Of a stretch of 64,000 nt of DNA, positions 1-7,913 are shown one piece after another (positions within the stretch are counted from its first letter, which is position 1; every line of letters starts with the position of its first letter). The stretch comes from a virus. The translations under genes and the position numbers were made by a program. Below the pieces are notes generated by a model. The model was not told where the DNA came from and searched no databases. It saw nothing but the letters and a program-made list of their open reading frames with translations. The stretch spans positions 1 through 64,000 of the IMG/VR virus record IMGVR_UViG_3300020462_000004; one strand, given 5' to 3'.

Positions 1-2
1 CT

Positions 3-224
3 TCAATGGGAATCTGCACAATGGCATTCAACCTTAACGGTTTCAACTTCAACCAATCAGTTGTAGATGCAAACGGAAAAGTAATTCCTACATGGGCTGA
101 TGTTCTTAACAGACAGAGTTTAGGTATGGAAGTAATGCACGAGAGAAATGCTCACAACTTCCCTCTCGATCTAGCATGTGCTGAATCTACTTCAGTCGCT
201 CTAACTGCACCAGCAGTAGGTTGA
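3..224 (+). CDS. psbA: Photosystem II D1 protein, C-terminal part (5' end outside window)
   Basis: This is the last 73 codons of D1, the reaction-centre core protein that carries phage-sustained photosystem II activity during infection. The sequence contains the conserved stretch [13 protein letters not shown], then [17 protein letters not shown]. That segment carries the His332, Glu333, His337, Asp342 and Ala344 ligands of the oxygen-evolving Mn cluster (numbering from the family). A short extension after DLA ([15 protein letters not shown]) would be removed by the host CtpA protease. The reading frame is intact to the stop. The 5' part lies outside the window, so introns or the start cannot be judged. 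A strong terminator follows. Identification is essentially certain for this fragment. Confidence 0.97.
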   Translation, partial: SMGICTMAFNLNGFNFNQSVVDANGKVIPTWADVLNRQSLGMEVMHERNAHNFPLDLACAESTSVALTAPAVG

Positions 225-304
225 CTTTAGAGGTTTATTACCGCTAATCTAAGCAAGTGCATGGTTCCTCGAAACATGTATGTGTGCAAAGTAAAGTGAT
301 TTTC

Positions 305-335
305 GACCTAGAGGTGGTGCTCTAGGTCTTTTTTT
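305..335 (+). terminator. Rho-independent terminator after psbA
   Basis: ACCTAGAG and CTCTAGGT form a perfect 8-bp stem (306-313 with 320-327) around a GTGGTG loop, followed by a T-rich run. It lies 80 nt after the psbA stop, and the 225-375 gap shows no other feature I can support. Confidence 0.9.
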
Positions 336-375
336 ATGTATAGAAAGTACAATAGAGAAAAGATAATTAATTAAA

Positions 376-714
376 GTGGACCACGACGCAAAACTTTTTT
401 ATAGAGATTTAATAGAATTTGGAAGAGGAGTAGGATCTAAGGAGGGTAGAGAAAAATATATGATCGAGAAGAGAAATAGAGATGCTCTAGAAGAAATGAG
501 ATTGGATAATATTGCTATGTCTGAGGCCGATAAATATTTAAAAGCAGTTCAATTAGCTGGTGCATATACAACTAATCCTGATGCAACATTTATAAAAGAT
601 CCTGGAGGTTCAGGTAAGTTAATTAAAATTAATATGCCACTAGATTTAAGAAGTGTTGAAGAGAAGATGCAAAGCTATCCTTTTGTAGGAGCTGAAGGTA
701 GGTTTAGAGCATAG
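376..714 (+). CDS. Hypothetical phage protein, 112 aa
   Basis: The product is not recognised. It is a charged, mainly helical-looking protein that starts at GTG; no ATG gives a comparable length. It is the first gene after the psbA terminator and begins a run of closely spaced plus-strand genes reaching 2948, so it probably belongs to a late or virion-associated unit with its own promoter in the AT-rich 340-375 stretch. No membrane segment or metal motif is visible. Confidence 0.6.
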   Translation: MDHDAKLFYRDLIEFGRGVGSKEGREKYMIEKRNRDALEEMRLDNIAMSEADKYLKAVQLAGAYTTNPDATFIKDPGGSGKLIKINMPLDLRSVEEKMQSYPFVGAEGRFRA

Positions 715-742
715 TAGAATTAGAAAAACAGTATTTATAGAT

Positions 743-1189
743 ATGATGCAGGATTCAAAAAGTTTTTTAGATATGTTTATTTTTGATGAACCTCAAGCAA
801 AAATGGAAGAAGCTAAAAATGTACATCCGTTTGTTAAAAATGATGATGAGTTTTCGAAAATTGGATCATTAGGATCATTAGGATCATTAGCAGCTAACCA
901 AATGCAGATGAATAAAATGAATGGTATGTTCAGAGGGGATACTGGGGAATTAAGTCAAGGTGCTCAAGAGTTAGCTCAGAAAGTAGAGCAAAATGAAAAA
1001 ACTGGGATATTACAAAATGTAGCTGATAAAGTAAGGCAATTTTTAAGTAGACCTTTAATACCTGATACTACAGTTGAAGATCCTATAACAGGACAAAAAG
1101 TTCATCCAGACTTTCTTAAATTATTACAGAATCGTCCTGAATTAAGACAGAAATTTAATGAAACAGGATCAATTTATTCTGATATGTGA
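743..1189 (+). CDS. Hypothetical phage protein with short GSL repeat, 148 aa
   Basis: Unrecognised. Residues around 35-43 are a triple Gly-Ser-Leu repeat encoded by three tandem 9-bp units (about 862-888). The rest is Gln/Lys-rich and helical, with a segment resembling bacteriophage internal virion or scaffold-type proteins only in composition. The stop codon overlaps the start of the next gene, implying translational coupling. Function cannot be assigned. Confidence 0.6.
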   Translation: MMQDSKSFLDMFIFDEPQAKMEEAKNVHPFVKNDDEFSKIGSLGSLGSLAANQMQMNKMNGMFRGDTGELSQGAQELAQKVEQNEKTGILQNVADKVRQFLSRPLIPDTTVEDPITGQKVHPDFLKLLQNRPELRQKFNETGSIYSDM

Positions 1190-1467
1190 TGAGGATGGCT
1201 GCAGTTGGTTACTATCCAAGTTTTCCTGTTAAATATTCGAATATGTATAATGACTATTCGATGGTAACAGCAGGATTAGCTGACCCTTTTCAACCACAGA
1301 AAAAAGAAAAAGCAGATAAATGTAATTTTGTAGTTTCATATATAGGTCGTAATGAACCAAAATTTGAAATGAATAATCCTCACTACATGAGAGAGGTATC
1401 AAGATCATATTCCGATAATATTCCTCCTGTTATTCTTAATAAAGAGCCAATACAGAATAGATTTTAA
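1189..1467 (+). CDS. Hypothetical phage protein, 92 aa
   Basis: Unrecognised Tyr/Asn/Pro-rich protein. The ATG at 1189 overlaps the preceding TGA stop, which favours it over the in-frame GTG three bases upstream. Its own stop overlaps the ATG of the next gene. Tyr-rich composition and position inside a tightly coupled set suggest a virion or assembly component, but nothing specific is seen. Confidence 0.55.
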   Translation: MRMAAVGYYPSFPVKYSNMYNDYSMVTAGLADPFQPQKKEKADKCNFVVSYIGRNEPKFEMNNPHYMREVSRSYSDNIPPVILNKEPIQNRF

Positions 1468-1712
1468 TGGCACAAGACGATTCAAAATACACTAAACCTG
1501 CTTTAAGGAAAAGAATATTTAATCAGGTAAAGGCTGGATCAAAAGGAGGTAAGCCTGGTCAATGGTCAGCTAGAAAAGCACAGATGGTAGCACAAAAATA
1601 TAAAGCTCAAGGAGGAGGTTATAAGGGAGGTAAGGGTAAGAAACAAAAGGATCTTAAGAGATGGGGTAAAGAGAAATGGATGACTAGAAAAGAATATGAG
1701 AAGAAGGATTAG
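1467..1712 (+). CDS. Small basic protein of the 'GGKPGQWSARKAQ' family, 81 aa
   Basis: A strongly basic protein (Lys/Arg/Gly-rich). Residues about 24-37 carry the motif GGKPGQWSARKAQ, followed by GGGYKGGKG. I recognise this pattern from small proteins in marine phages and large algal viruses (I believe DUF5872). The function is unknown. The charge suggests contact with nucleic acid or DNA packing in the capsid, which is inference. Start and stop both overlap neighbouring genes. Confidence 0.75.
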   Translation: MAQDDSKYTKPALRKRIFNQVKAGSKGGKPGQWSARKAQMVAQKYKAQGGGYKGGKGKKQKDLKRWGKEKWMTRKEYEKKD

Positions 1713-1971
1713 ATGGTTATTGACACCTTTGATTTGGTTGAAGAATATTCTTGATCATGAATGGTGGGCAGATTTTATTGGTGAAAAGTCAGGAGCATAT
1801 GAACGTGCAAGAAGACCAAATAAATTTAAAGAATGGAAGTCAAAACAACCATTGTGGAAACAAGCATTTATAGAAATTTTATTATTTACATTGATAGCAT
1901 TAGCATTCGAACCATTATTAAACTTGTTAGGCATGTCGATGTTACCTTGGAGATGGGACTGGAGTGGTTAA
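1696..1971 (+). CDS. Putative membrane protein, 91 aa
   Basis: The product has a basic N-terminus with an aromatic stretch (WLLTPLIWL) and a clear hydrophobic segment at about residues 56-78, so one membrane segment is likely. It overlaps the preceding gene by 17 nt in another frame. The ATG at 1696 is the only good start. No family is recognised; size and topology would fit a holin or accessory membrane protein but do not show it. Confidence 0.6.
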   Translation: MRRRIRWLLTPLIWLKNILDHEWWADFIGEKSGAYERARRPNKFKEWKSKQPLWKQAFIEILLFTLIALAFEPLLNLLGMSMLPWRWDWSG

Positions 1972-1980
1972 AATAAAAGA

Positions 1981-2403
1981 ATGAAAACTAAAGTAACTAT
2001 TATTCTCAATAAAAAAGTTTCAGAGGTAAGTGAATCTTGTCCTACTGCGACCACTGATATAGAAGAGAATGCAAAAAATAGAAACTGGACTATAGATAAA
2101 TTTGGCTACGGACCTCTTAATCCAGATGCACCTGATCCTGGATTTTGGGAAAAGAAAGCTGATTTATGGAACAGTGATATTGATACTGTAAAGACTGCTA
2201 GGTGTGGTAATTGTGCAGCTTTTGATCAAACCAACAAGATAATGGATTGCATGATTAAAGGTATTAATGAAACTATGGCTGCAGATCCATATGATGTTTT
2301 AGACAGAGCCAACTTAGGATACTGTCAGTTGTTTAAATTTAAATGTGCAGCTGCTCGCACCTGTGATGCGTGGCTACATGGAGGACCTATTAGGGATTGT
2401 TAA
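1981..2403 (+). CDS. Cys-rich conserved phage protein, probably metal-binding, 140 aa
   Basis: The N-terminal third contains FGYGPLNPDAPDPGFW. It is followed by a Cys-rich part with CGNCAAFD, an isolated Cys, GYCQLF, then CAAARTCDAW near the C-terminus. The spacing of the cysteines and the RTCDAW ending resemble a family I associate with marine phages and, by pattern, with high-potential iron-sulfur proteins. A metal or Fe-S site is plausible but not demonstrated. It sits in the late-type plus-strand set downstream of psbA. Confidence 0.7.
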   Translation: MKTKVTIILNKKVSEVSESCPTATTDIEENAKNRNWTIDKFGYGPLNPDAPDPGFWEKKADLWNSDIDTVKTARCGNCAAFDQTNKIMDCMIKGINETMAADPYDVLDRANLGYCQLFKFKCAAARTCDAWLHGGPIRDC

Positions 2404-2405
2404 TT

Positions 2406-2543
2406 ATGCATCAAACTCCAAAGATTAAAAAAATTATTGGTGAGTTACATAAAGCATCTAGAACTCACAAAGGACAGGCTAAAAGACTTGAAAAAATACT
2501 TAAAGTCATGGAAAATGTAGACAAGAAAAAGAAAGATGACTGA
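2406..2543 (+). CDS. Hypothetical small basic protein, 45 aa
   Basis: A short Lys-rich, probably helical product starting three bases after the previous stop and overlapping the next start by 8 nt. Its place in a chain of coupled genes is the main support. Function unknown. Confidence 0.5.
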   Translation: MHQTPKIKKIIGELHKASRTHKGQAKRLEKILKVMENVDKKKKDD

Positions 2544-2748
2544 TAAAGCAATAGAACGAGGAAAGAAAAGTACAGAAAGGTATCTACCCAAAGCTGCTTG
2601 GGCTGCGATGTCTAAAGCTGAAAGAAAGAAGACTGATGACAAAAAGAAAAGAGAAAGTAGAAAAGGTAAACAATTTGTAGAAAATACCGATAAAGCAAAG
2701 AGAGCACGTAGAATGGCAAGTAAGAAAGCCAAGAGGAGTATTAAATGA
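2536..2748 (+). CDS. Small very basic protein, 70 aa
   Basis: About one third of residues are Lys or Arg, with an almost uninterrupted helical pattern (MSKAERKKTDDKKKRESRKG region). It resembles the small basic proteins at 1467 and 56284 in style but not in motif. Nucleic-acid binding is the obvious inference. ATG-stop overlaps on both sides indicate translational coupling. Confidence 0.6.
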   Translation: MTDKAIERGKKSTERYLPKAAWAAMSKAERKKTDDKKKRESRKGKQFVENTDKAKRARRMASKKAKRSIK

Positions 2749-2948
2749 GAGAACAATTAATTAAAGCACTTTTAGCTCATGCACATGGAGACATTCAAAA
2801 ACATGTGGCAAATGTGGAAGTCTATCTCACAAACCCTGCTGGTATTGGAGAACACTCGAATATTGTAGAAGCAATTGAACAAGAGTTAGATATGATTGCA
2901 AAGTATCAAGATCAGATAGATATAATAAATAAATACTTTAAAAAGTAA
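2745..2948 (+). CDS. Hypothetical protein, 67 aa
   Basis: An acidic to neutral helical protein with the ATG overlapping the previous TGA (ATGA). It closes the first plus-strand unit, and a weak inverted repeat lies just behind it before the converging minus-strand gene. The sequence is reminiscent of short coiled-coil phage proteins; no function is visible. Confidence 0.55.
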   Translation: MREQLIKALLAHAHGDIQKHVANVEVYLTNPAGIGEHSNIVEAIEQELDMIAKYQDQIDIINKYFKK

Positions 2949-2950
2949 AG

Positions 2951-2967
2951 ACCAATTATCTATTGGT
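2951..2967. terminator. Small hairpin between converging genes
   Basis: ACCAAT and ATTGGT form a 6-bp stem with a 5-nt loop between the plus-strand gene ending at 2948 and the minus-strand gene ending at 2980. There is no real T tract, so it is a weak, possibly bidirectional terminator. Confidence 0.35.
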
Positions 2968-2979
2968 TAATATATAAAC

Positions 2980-3351
2980 TTACGTGGAGGAAGAAGAAGT
3001 CTGAAGCTCTTCTAATACAGTCAGTTTTTTAATTTTAGATACATCTTTTAAACCATTAGCATCAAACCAAGGTGCATCTTTCCATGAGAAACCTTTACCG
3101 AAAGTATTATCTGGTGCCATGACATACCAGTGACAGGCTGAATCTGGAACATCAACTGCACATTTTGACCAGTCATCAGACCATTGTGGTACTTGTATCC
3201 ATAATGTTTGAGAAGTTTCAGCTAATACTGGTTTAGCTATAAAAGTAACAGTCAAAAAGGATAAACAAATAAATATTCTAGGAACATATCTTATGGAGAT
3301 TGGTCTACTATAAACCTCCATCACTTCACCGTAGGTTATATTTTTTTTCAT
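2980..3351 (-). CDS. Putative secreted or membrane-anchored protein, 123 aa
   Basis: A hydrophobic stretch at about residues 24-44 ends in LAE, looking like a signal-peptide core with a longer than usual N-terminal part. A later internal start would fit better but no clear ATG is seen closer than Met11. The mature part is Trp/Asp-rich with two Cys (WSKCAVDVPDSACHW), suggesting a disulfide in an exported domain. A phage gene with an export signal implies periplasmic action in the host. Family unknown. Confidence 0.6.
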   Translation of the reverse strand: MKKNITYGEVMEVYSRPISIRYVPRIFICLSFLTVTFIAKPVLAETSQTLWIQVPQWSDDWSKCAVDVPDSACHWYVMAPDNTFGKGFSWKDAPWFDANGLKDVSKIKKLTVLEELQTSSSST

Positions 3352-3360
3352 TTAATTTAT

Positions 3361-4353
3361 CTAATTTTTTTTATTTTTCTTTTGTGCTCGCTTTTTTTTG
3401 AAAGCTGCATGTCTTTTTCTAGCTGCATCTCTCATAGATTTTTTATTTTCAGATTTCGTTTGACTTATGGATTTTCCTGATAGTTTTCTATTTACAGCTG
3501 ATGCTTGAGCCCTAGCCCTAGCACTATTATTTGTTGCTACAGCTTTACCATCAGAATTGATGGAAACATTTGGATTTCTTTTAGCTATTGATTGAGCTTC
3601 TTTAAAATTACTAGCGGCTCTAAAGGCTGCTGCTTCTGTGGCTTTATAATTTGATGGTAAATTCGACATTCCACTTGCCGTATCTCTAAATTTTTCAGCT
3701 GCACGGAAGGCTGCTGCTTCTGTAGCTTTATAATCTGAGGGTAAATTTCCTATTCCTCTTACTGCACTTCCAAAATCTATCTTGCCATCTAAAACATCTG
3801 CTGCTGCTGGTTGTGTACCTGTTGCTGCATCAAATATAGAACCTGCAATTCTTTGGAGAATATTACCTTTTTCTTCTTTAGGTTTTGCTCGATTAAGTAA
3901 ACTGCCTTCTTTATATTTAATAGAGTCATCATTAAAACTATCATTTAAAATTCTTCTTCCTGTTCCTCCCATGTTTTTCCATGTTCTTGAATCTGTATCA
4001 AACCCATAAAATTTATTTAAGTAACCATCAAATTTTTCTTTACGTTCAAGATCCGCACTAGCTACTTTTACTTCACCAACTGAAAGGCTTGCTCTAGGTA
4101 AACCCATTGATTCTCTTAAATATCTAGTCTCACTTGGACGCATTTTATATGTTTCGGGATTCTTTAACATTTTGTCTGCTTGTTCAGGACTTACATAACC
4201 TCTACGTGAACCTGCATCAATATAGCCTCCATAACCACCAGAGGATAAGGAGGATGCTATTTGATCATCAGAATTATCTTTTTCACCAGCAAATCTACCT
4301 GATATTTGCTCATCAAAATTATCTCCAAAATTAAAAAATCCTTGACTAGACAC
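3361..4353 (-). CDS. Probable virion protein with internal duplication, 330 aa
   Basis: Starts at GTG. The N-terminal half is Gly/Ser/Asp-rich. Residues about 205-250 hold a tandem duplication built on the block YKATEAAAFRAA, present twice about 28 residues apart. The C-terminus is a long Lys/Arg-rich tail. An Ala-rich helical repeat plus basic tail is typical of internal or ejected phage proteins, which is inference only. The gene is isolated by short gaps on both sides. Confidence 0.6.
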   Translation of the reverse strand: MSSQGFFNFGDNFDEQISGRFAGEKDNSDDQIASSLSSGGYGGYIDAGSRRGYVSPEQADKMLKNPETYKMRPSETRYLRESMGLPRASLSVGEVKVASADLERKEKFDGYLNKFYGFDTDSRTWKNMGGTGRRILNDSFNDDSIKYKEGSLLNRAKPKEEKGNILQRIAGSIFDAATGTQPAAADVLDGKIDFGSAVRGIGNLPSDYKATEAAAFRAAEKFRDTASGMSNLPSNYKATEAAAFRAASNFKEAQSIAKRNPNVSINSDGKAVATNNSARARAQASAVNRKLSGKSISQTKSENKKSMRDAARKRHAAFKKKRAQKKNKKN

Positions 4354-4395
4354 AACCTGTAATTAAATTTACTATTAGATCTATTCTATCTTTAC

Positions 4396-4590
4396 CTAAC
4401 AATCAAACACTCTGAGGTCTTTTCTATATTCATTCAATCCTCTCTCATAACATAATAATTTAAATTCAGATATAGTTGTCTCATAAGGTATCAACCTCTC
4501 TTCTTTTAAAGTCACTAAAATATCTTTCAACTGCAGGAATTCTCCAGGGTCAGTTATCTGTGGGAAAGATGGAGTGATCACAACTTTCAT
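4396..4590 (-). CDS. Hypothetical protein, 64 aa
   Basis: Small soluble protein with no recognised family. Neighbouring minus-strand genes have similar short AT-rich leaders, so it probably has its own promoter or is part of a loosely spaced minus-strand unit. Confidence 0.5.
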   Translation of the reverse strand: MKVVITPSFPQITDPGEFLQLKDILVTLKEERLIPYETTISEFKLLCYERGLNEYRKDLRVFDC

Positions 4591-4622
4591 ACGAAAGTTT
4601 ATAAAGTTAATTTTATTTTAAC

Positions 4623-4874
4623 TTAATCCTCATTCTCAAACCAAGCAAACTTTTTGACATCTTTTTCATTCGCACTTGCACATGCTTGAATTAATTTAAG
4701 TTTTTTTTCTGCTGCTAATGCTCTTGAACTCCAGTGTTGTAGATGCTTGTTTTTACCATCTAATTGAGTCTCTAAAGCTATTTGAAATATTTGTGATGGA
4801 CTTATTTTTAAATCTGACTGTTTCCATTTAGCATTTAAGTCATCAGGAACGGAAACACTTACAACTACTGCCAT
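4623..4874 (-). CDS. Putative ribbon-helix-helix DNA-binding protein, 83 aa
   Basis: Residues 2-36 fit the ribbon-helix-helix plan: a short alternating strand (VVVSVSVPDDL), a helix, a turn with ISPSQ, and a second helix ending IALETQL. This fold is used by Arc/MetJ/CopG-type repressors and antitoxins. No toxin gene is recognisable next to it, so a transcription regulator is the better guess. The C-terminal part is helical and charged. Confidence 0.55.
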   Translation of the reverse strand: MAVVVSVSVPDDLNAKWKQSDLKISPSQIFQIALETQLDGKNKHLQHWSSRALAAEKKLKLIQACASANEKDVKKFAWFENED

Positions 4875-4916
4875 CTGATTTAATATATTCTATAAGTCAA
4901 GATAGCATAAAAATTA

Positions 4917-5114
4917 TTAATCACCAGTAGTAAGTCCGATTTTTACTTCCTCTGACATAATTACTGGTATTGGTTCACTAACAGTCAAAGATGTTGTAGC
5001 TCTAATACTGTTAGCAAAGTTTTCAGCATCGTCTATAGATTCGAACTGTGGAGCATGAGCACCAATTGTTTGGTTATGAACAAAAACGACATAAGAAGTT
5101 ATTGGAAATTGCAT
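4917..5114 (-). CDS. Hypothetical protein, 65 aa
   Basis: Small mixed alpha/beta-looking protein (MQFPITSYVVFVHNQTIG) with no recognised family. It is part of the series of individually spaced minus-strand genes. Confidence 0.5.
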   Translation of the reverse strand: MQFPITSYVVFVHNQTIGAHAPQFESIDDAENFANSIRATTSLTVSEPIPVIMSEEVKIGLTTGD

Positions 5115-5162
5115 TAAGTTGTATATCTTTCTTATGAAAAGATAGCGAATCCTATAGGAATT

Positions 5163-5336
5163 TCAACTTATATAGAAAGGTCCTGACTTATAAAATAAAT
5201 CTGGTTGTAAAGCCACAGTTTTATCTGCTTCTTGGTAGTCTGTAACTTTTATTACTTGACTTAATTGTGATCCTTTAGCTTTTGATAATATCGCCCAAGC
5301 TAGTTTGTTGTTTGCTGTTTGTTTTGTGTCTTCCAT
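5163..5336 (-). CDS. Hypothetical protein, 57 aa
   Basis: An open frame from the ATG at 5336 to TGA at 5163 encodes a 57-residue protein (starts MEDTKQTANNKLAWAILSKA). It fills an otherwise empty 220-nt gap with the same strand and spacing as its neighbours. No function recognised. Confidence 0.5.
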   Translation of the reverse strand: MEDTKQTANNKLAWAILSKAKGSQLSQVIKVTDYQEADKTVALQPDLFYKSGPFYIS

Positions 5337-5411
5337 TGTTTATTTTTTTACCTGCGTATTTTATTATGAAGTGAATATACTTGTATCGCACAAGTATTTG
5401 CACATGAAAAA

Positions 5412-5455
5412 ACCATTGCTATGACAAAGGTCTGGAACTTAATCGTAGCAATGGT
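5412..5455. repeat. Perfect 10-bp inverted repeat, intergenic
   Basis: ACCATTGCTA at 5412-5421 pairs perfectly with TAGCAATGGT at 5446-5455 across a 24-nt spacer. It lies between two minus-strand genes (start 5336, end 5486). It could be a terminator with a long loop for the 5486-5641 gene or a protein-binding site; no clean T tract follows on either strand. Confidence 0.6.
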
Positions 5456-5485
5456 AAGGGTTCTTGAAAAGGTCTGTTATAAAAT

Positions 5486-5641
5486 TTAATATTCTTCTAA
5501 TAATCCAGCTATCGGAGGGATACTTGGCATTTCTGGTGGAGCAATAAGATCGTCATCATAGAGAGGAGATCCAAAATTATATTCATATTCAAAGTCCTGA
5601 CCAGAGTTGCAATCTCTGTATTCAATTTTGATTCTTGGCAT
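5486..5641 (-). CDS. Hypothetical acidic protein, 51 aa
   Basis: Open frame with ATG at 5641 and TAA at 5486, encoding an acidic Tyr/Pro-rich peptide (YDDDLIAPPEMPSIPP near the C-terminus). It occupies the space between the 5412-5455 inverted repeat and the next gene. Function unknown. Confidence 0.5.
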   Translation of the reverse strand: MPRIKIEYRDCNSGQDFEYEYNFGSPLYDDDLIAPPEMPSIPPIAGLLEEY

Positions 5642-5664
5642 TTTTAAAAAGGTAAAGTGCCTTC

Positions 5665-5940
5665 CTATGATACATCAAAAGAGTTAGTTTCGAAACCAGG
5701 TGCTAATTCTGGGGGTGCATTTGGAGGTAAGAAATGTGATCTTATTCCATTAAATAGTTCAATTGTCTGATCAAGACTTAATTCCTGTTCCCCATGAATA
5801 TTTTCAATGAATAATGGATCTTCTCTTAATCCATCTATTGTGGAGAGAACACCATCTAATTTTTTTAAAATACTTGCGTGATGTTTTTTTAAATCAGTCT
5901 TTTCTTTTAGTTTCATAATAAAGAATGTATGTATATTCAT
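5665..5940 (-). CDS. Hypothetical protein, 91 aa
   Basis: A helical, charged protein. A start at Met1 or Met9 is possible; the upstream ATG is kept. No motif recognised. It lies immediately downstream of the large repeat protein on the same strand. Confidence 0.5.
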   Translation of the reverse strand: MNIHTFFIMKLKEKTDLKKHHASILKKLDGVLSTIDGLREDPLFIENIHGEQELSLDQTIELFNGIRSHFLPPNAPPELAPGFETNSFDVS

Positions 5941-5998
5941 ACTAAAGGTATTTATTATATTAAAACACTTTTTTAAATTTTGTCTTTATTCTCTTGTC

Positions 5999-7396
5999 TT
6001 AATCATAAAAACCAACAGTTTTTACAGAACCACGTTTACCTTGTACATCTCCAATATTAACTTCTCCTGCAGCATTATCTCTTTTGTTTTGTTCTCGCTT
6101 ATTTATTTGACTTATAGACTTTCTTTCTTCTCTTTTCATGCGATTGCTTTCTGCTTTTCTCGCTGCTTTATCAAGTAGCGTTTCTTGTGCCCTGAGTAAA
6201 GCTTGATTATAGCCATCATTTCTGTATGGATTTTCACCTGGTTCGAAAGTTTTGTATGGATCATTGTTAGTATTTTTACTTCCACCAGTTGTTTCACCAG
6301 TAGTCCCTCCATTTCCGCCATTTACTGGGGTTGTCCCTTCATTTACTGGAGTTGACCCATCATTTCCTGGCTTTGTAGTATTATCATCTGGAAGTTTCCC
6401 ACCATTTCCATCATTTATTGGAGTTGTATCGTCATCTTTTTTACCTCCAGGAGGATTGTTAGGATTCTCTATAGGTAATTCAATACTACCATTTTCATTT
6501 GTTTTCTTGATTGCAACGTCTTGCCTACCTTCACTAGCTCCATAATTTATAAAATGTTGACGAGCTGCTTCTTCATCATCACCAAAAGCATCCTGAAGAT
6601 CTACGTAATTTTCTAAATATGTTTTAGCATCAAAGGATTGTACGGATTCATCAGGAGCTTTTACACCTCCTTGTGGTGATCTACCTTCTTTTATTCCATG
6701 TTGTATGTAATGTTGTAAACCTGCCTGCCTATCATCTCCAAAAGCATCTTGTAGGTCTTTATATTGAGATAAATACTCTTCTACATTAATTTTATTTTTT
6801 GTATCTGTCCGTCCTTCTTTAACACCAAATTCTTTGTAGTGTTGTTTTGCTGCCTCTACATCATCACCAAAAGCCTCTTGAAGATCTTTGTAGTTTGATA
6901 AATATTGTTGAGCATCAAATGTAGCTCCTTCTTTACCAGCTAAAAAATCTGACCTTCTTTGTGCTGCTTCTGCCATTTGTTTTGCTTTTGCAGCCCTGTC
7001 CCCTGGAGTTGCTTCAACTATTTGTTGAACTAATGATTGTCGTTGATCTTCAGTTGCATCAGGTCCTAAATCTCGTAATTGATCTTGAAGTCCTCTCCTT
7101 GTTTCTGCTTGAGTTGCTACTCTCTCCTTAAATTCATCAGTAATGGCATCAGTTCTACCCTCTTCTTTACCATATTGACCATAGTGTTGTAATGCTGCAC
7201 CTTTGTCATCACCAAAAGCTTTTTGAAGGTCTGTATAATTTGCTAGGTATTGTTTAGCATTTATATCACTTCTACCCTCTTCTATTCCAAATTCTTTATA
7301 GTGCTGTTTAGCTTTATCCTCATCAGTACCAAAAGCTTTTTGAAGATCTGCATAATTTGCTAGATATTGTTTAGCGTTAAAGTTTTCCAACTCCAT
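5999..7396 (-). CDS. Repeat protein with five 'YLxNYxDLxxAFG' units, 465 aa
   Basis: Residues 1-290 hold five copies of a roughly 38-residue unit with the pattern YLxNYxDLQxAFGxD, then A..HY...G..EGR (two at the N-terminus, one near residue 165, then two more). I know this unit from large secreted or surface proteins of cyanobacteria and proteobacteria. A Gly/Pro/Thr/Asn-rich linker (about 305-375) follows, then a basic helical C-terminus. A single copy of the same unit occurs in the protein at 60776. A virion or adhesin-like role is inferred; no enzyme domain is seen. Confidence 0.75.
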   Translation of the reverse strand: MELENFNAKQYLANYADLQKAFGTDEDKAKQHYKEFGIEEGRSDINAKQYLANYTDLQKAFGDDKGAALQHYGQYGKEEGRTDAITDEFKERVATQAETRRGLQDQLRDLGPDATEDQRQSLVQQIVEATPGDRAAKAKQMAEAAQRRSDFLAGKEGATFDAQQYLSNYKDLQEAFGDDVEAAKQHYKEFGVKEGRTDTKNKINVEEYLSQYKDLQDAFGDDRQAGLQHYIQHGIKEGRSPQGGVKAPDESVQSFDAKTYLENYVDLQDAFGDDEEAARQHFINYGASEGRQDVAIKKTNENGSIELPIENPNNPPGGKKDDDTTPINDGNGGKLPDDNTTKPGNDGSTPVNEGTTPVNGGNGGTTGETTGGSKNTNNDPYKTFEPGENPYRNDGYNQALLRAQETLLDKAARKAESNRMKREERKSISQINKREQNKRDNAAGEVNIGDVQGKRGSVKTVGFYD

Positions 7397-7423
7397 TTTA
7401 AAAATTCAAACTTTTTTATTATT

Positions 7424-7618
7424 CTAATCCTTATTCTCCTCGACTTTAAATACCAGTAACTCTTCTCCAGGTTTTACATCTTTTAGTTCTGGATGGATGT
7501 TTCTGACTTTATCGTAGTCTCTTAGAGTTATGGTCATCATCCTCCACATAAAAGCAAAGGTAGCCCCGAAGACTACTCCAAAGCAGAGGAAATATATAAG
7601 GACTGTTATCTCGTTCAT
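7424..7618 (-). CDS. Single-pass membrane protein, 64 aa
   Basis: Residues about 5-27 form one hydrophobic segment (VLIYFLCFGVVFGATFAFMW); the rest is a charged cytosolic-type tail. No family recognised. It is upstream of the repeat protein on the same strand and may be cotranscribed with it. Confidence 0.6.
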   Translation of the reverse strand: MNEITVLIYFLCFGVVFGATFAFMWRMMTITLRDYDKVRNIHPELKDVKPGEELLVFKVEENKD

Positions 7619-7727
7619 TTGGTTTTTCGCACGTAATTATATTTTAACTTGGCTTATGGCTTTAAATTCTAAATATAACTTTATTAGTCGGATAAAGTTA
7701 ATTATGTACACCACAAAGGAACACACA

Positions 7728-7913
7728 ATGTCCACCAATACATACTCTGTAGAAGCAGAGATCACAAGAAACGTAGTAGTTGAGGTCGAAGCTACTAGTC
7801 AAGAAGAAGCAGAAGAGCTAGTTGGAAATGATCCAGACGCTCATAAGCTCATAAAAGATGATTGGGATGTAACCATAGGTTCCACTACTTGGACAGAAGT
7901 AGAAGCATTATGA
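7728..7913 (+). CDS. Hypothetical protein, 61 aa
   Basis: The start is placed at the ATG at 7728, preceded by AAAGGA at good spacing. A longer in-frame extension to 7530 crosses the promoter region of the divergent gene and is unlikely. The product alternates beta-like stretches (YSVEAEITRNVVVEVEA) with a helix, resembling small phage proteins of unknown role. It overlaps the next start by four bases. Confidence 0.6.
   Translation: MSTNTYSVEAEITRNVVVEVEATSQEEAEELVGNDPDAHKLIKDDWDVTIGSTTWTEVEAL

Noticed and set aside
2445-2756. 103-codon minus-strand frame, hydrophobic
   Set aside because: It lies opposite the Lys-rich genes at 2406-2748; AAA/AAG codons read backwards give Phe/Leu, so the hydrophobicity is an artefact.
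4623-4874. Antitoxin of a toxin-antitoxin pair
   Set aside because: The ribbon-helix-helix pattern alone is not enough and no toxin-like gene adjoins it.
6252-6545. 97-codon plus-strand frame rich in Pro/Val/Phe
   Set aside because: Opposite strand of the Gly/Thr/Asn linker in the repeat protein; composition follows from that.
7530-7727. Upstream extension of the 7728 gene
   Set aside because: The extension crosses the promoter region of the divergent membrane-protein gene, and the ATG at 7728 has a good ribosome site.
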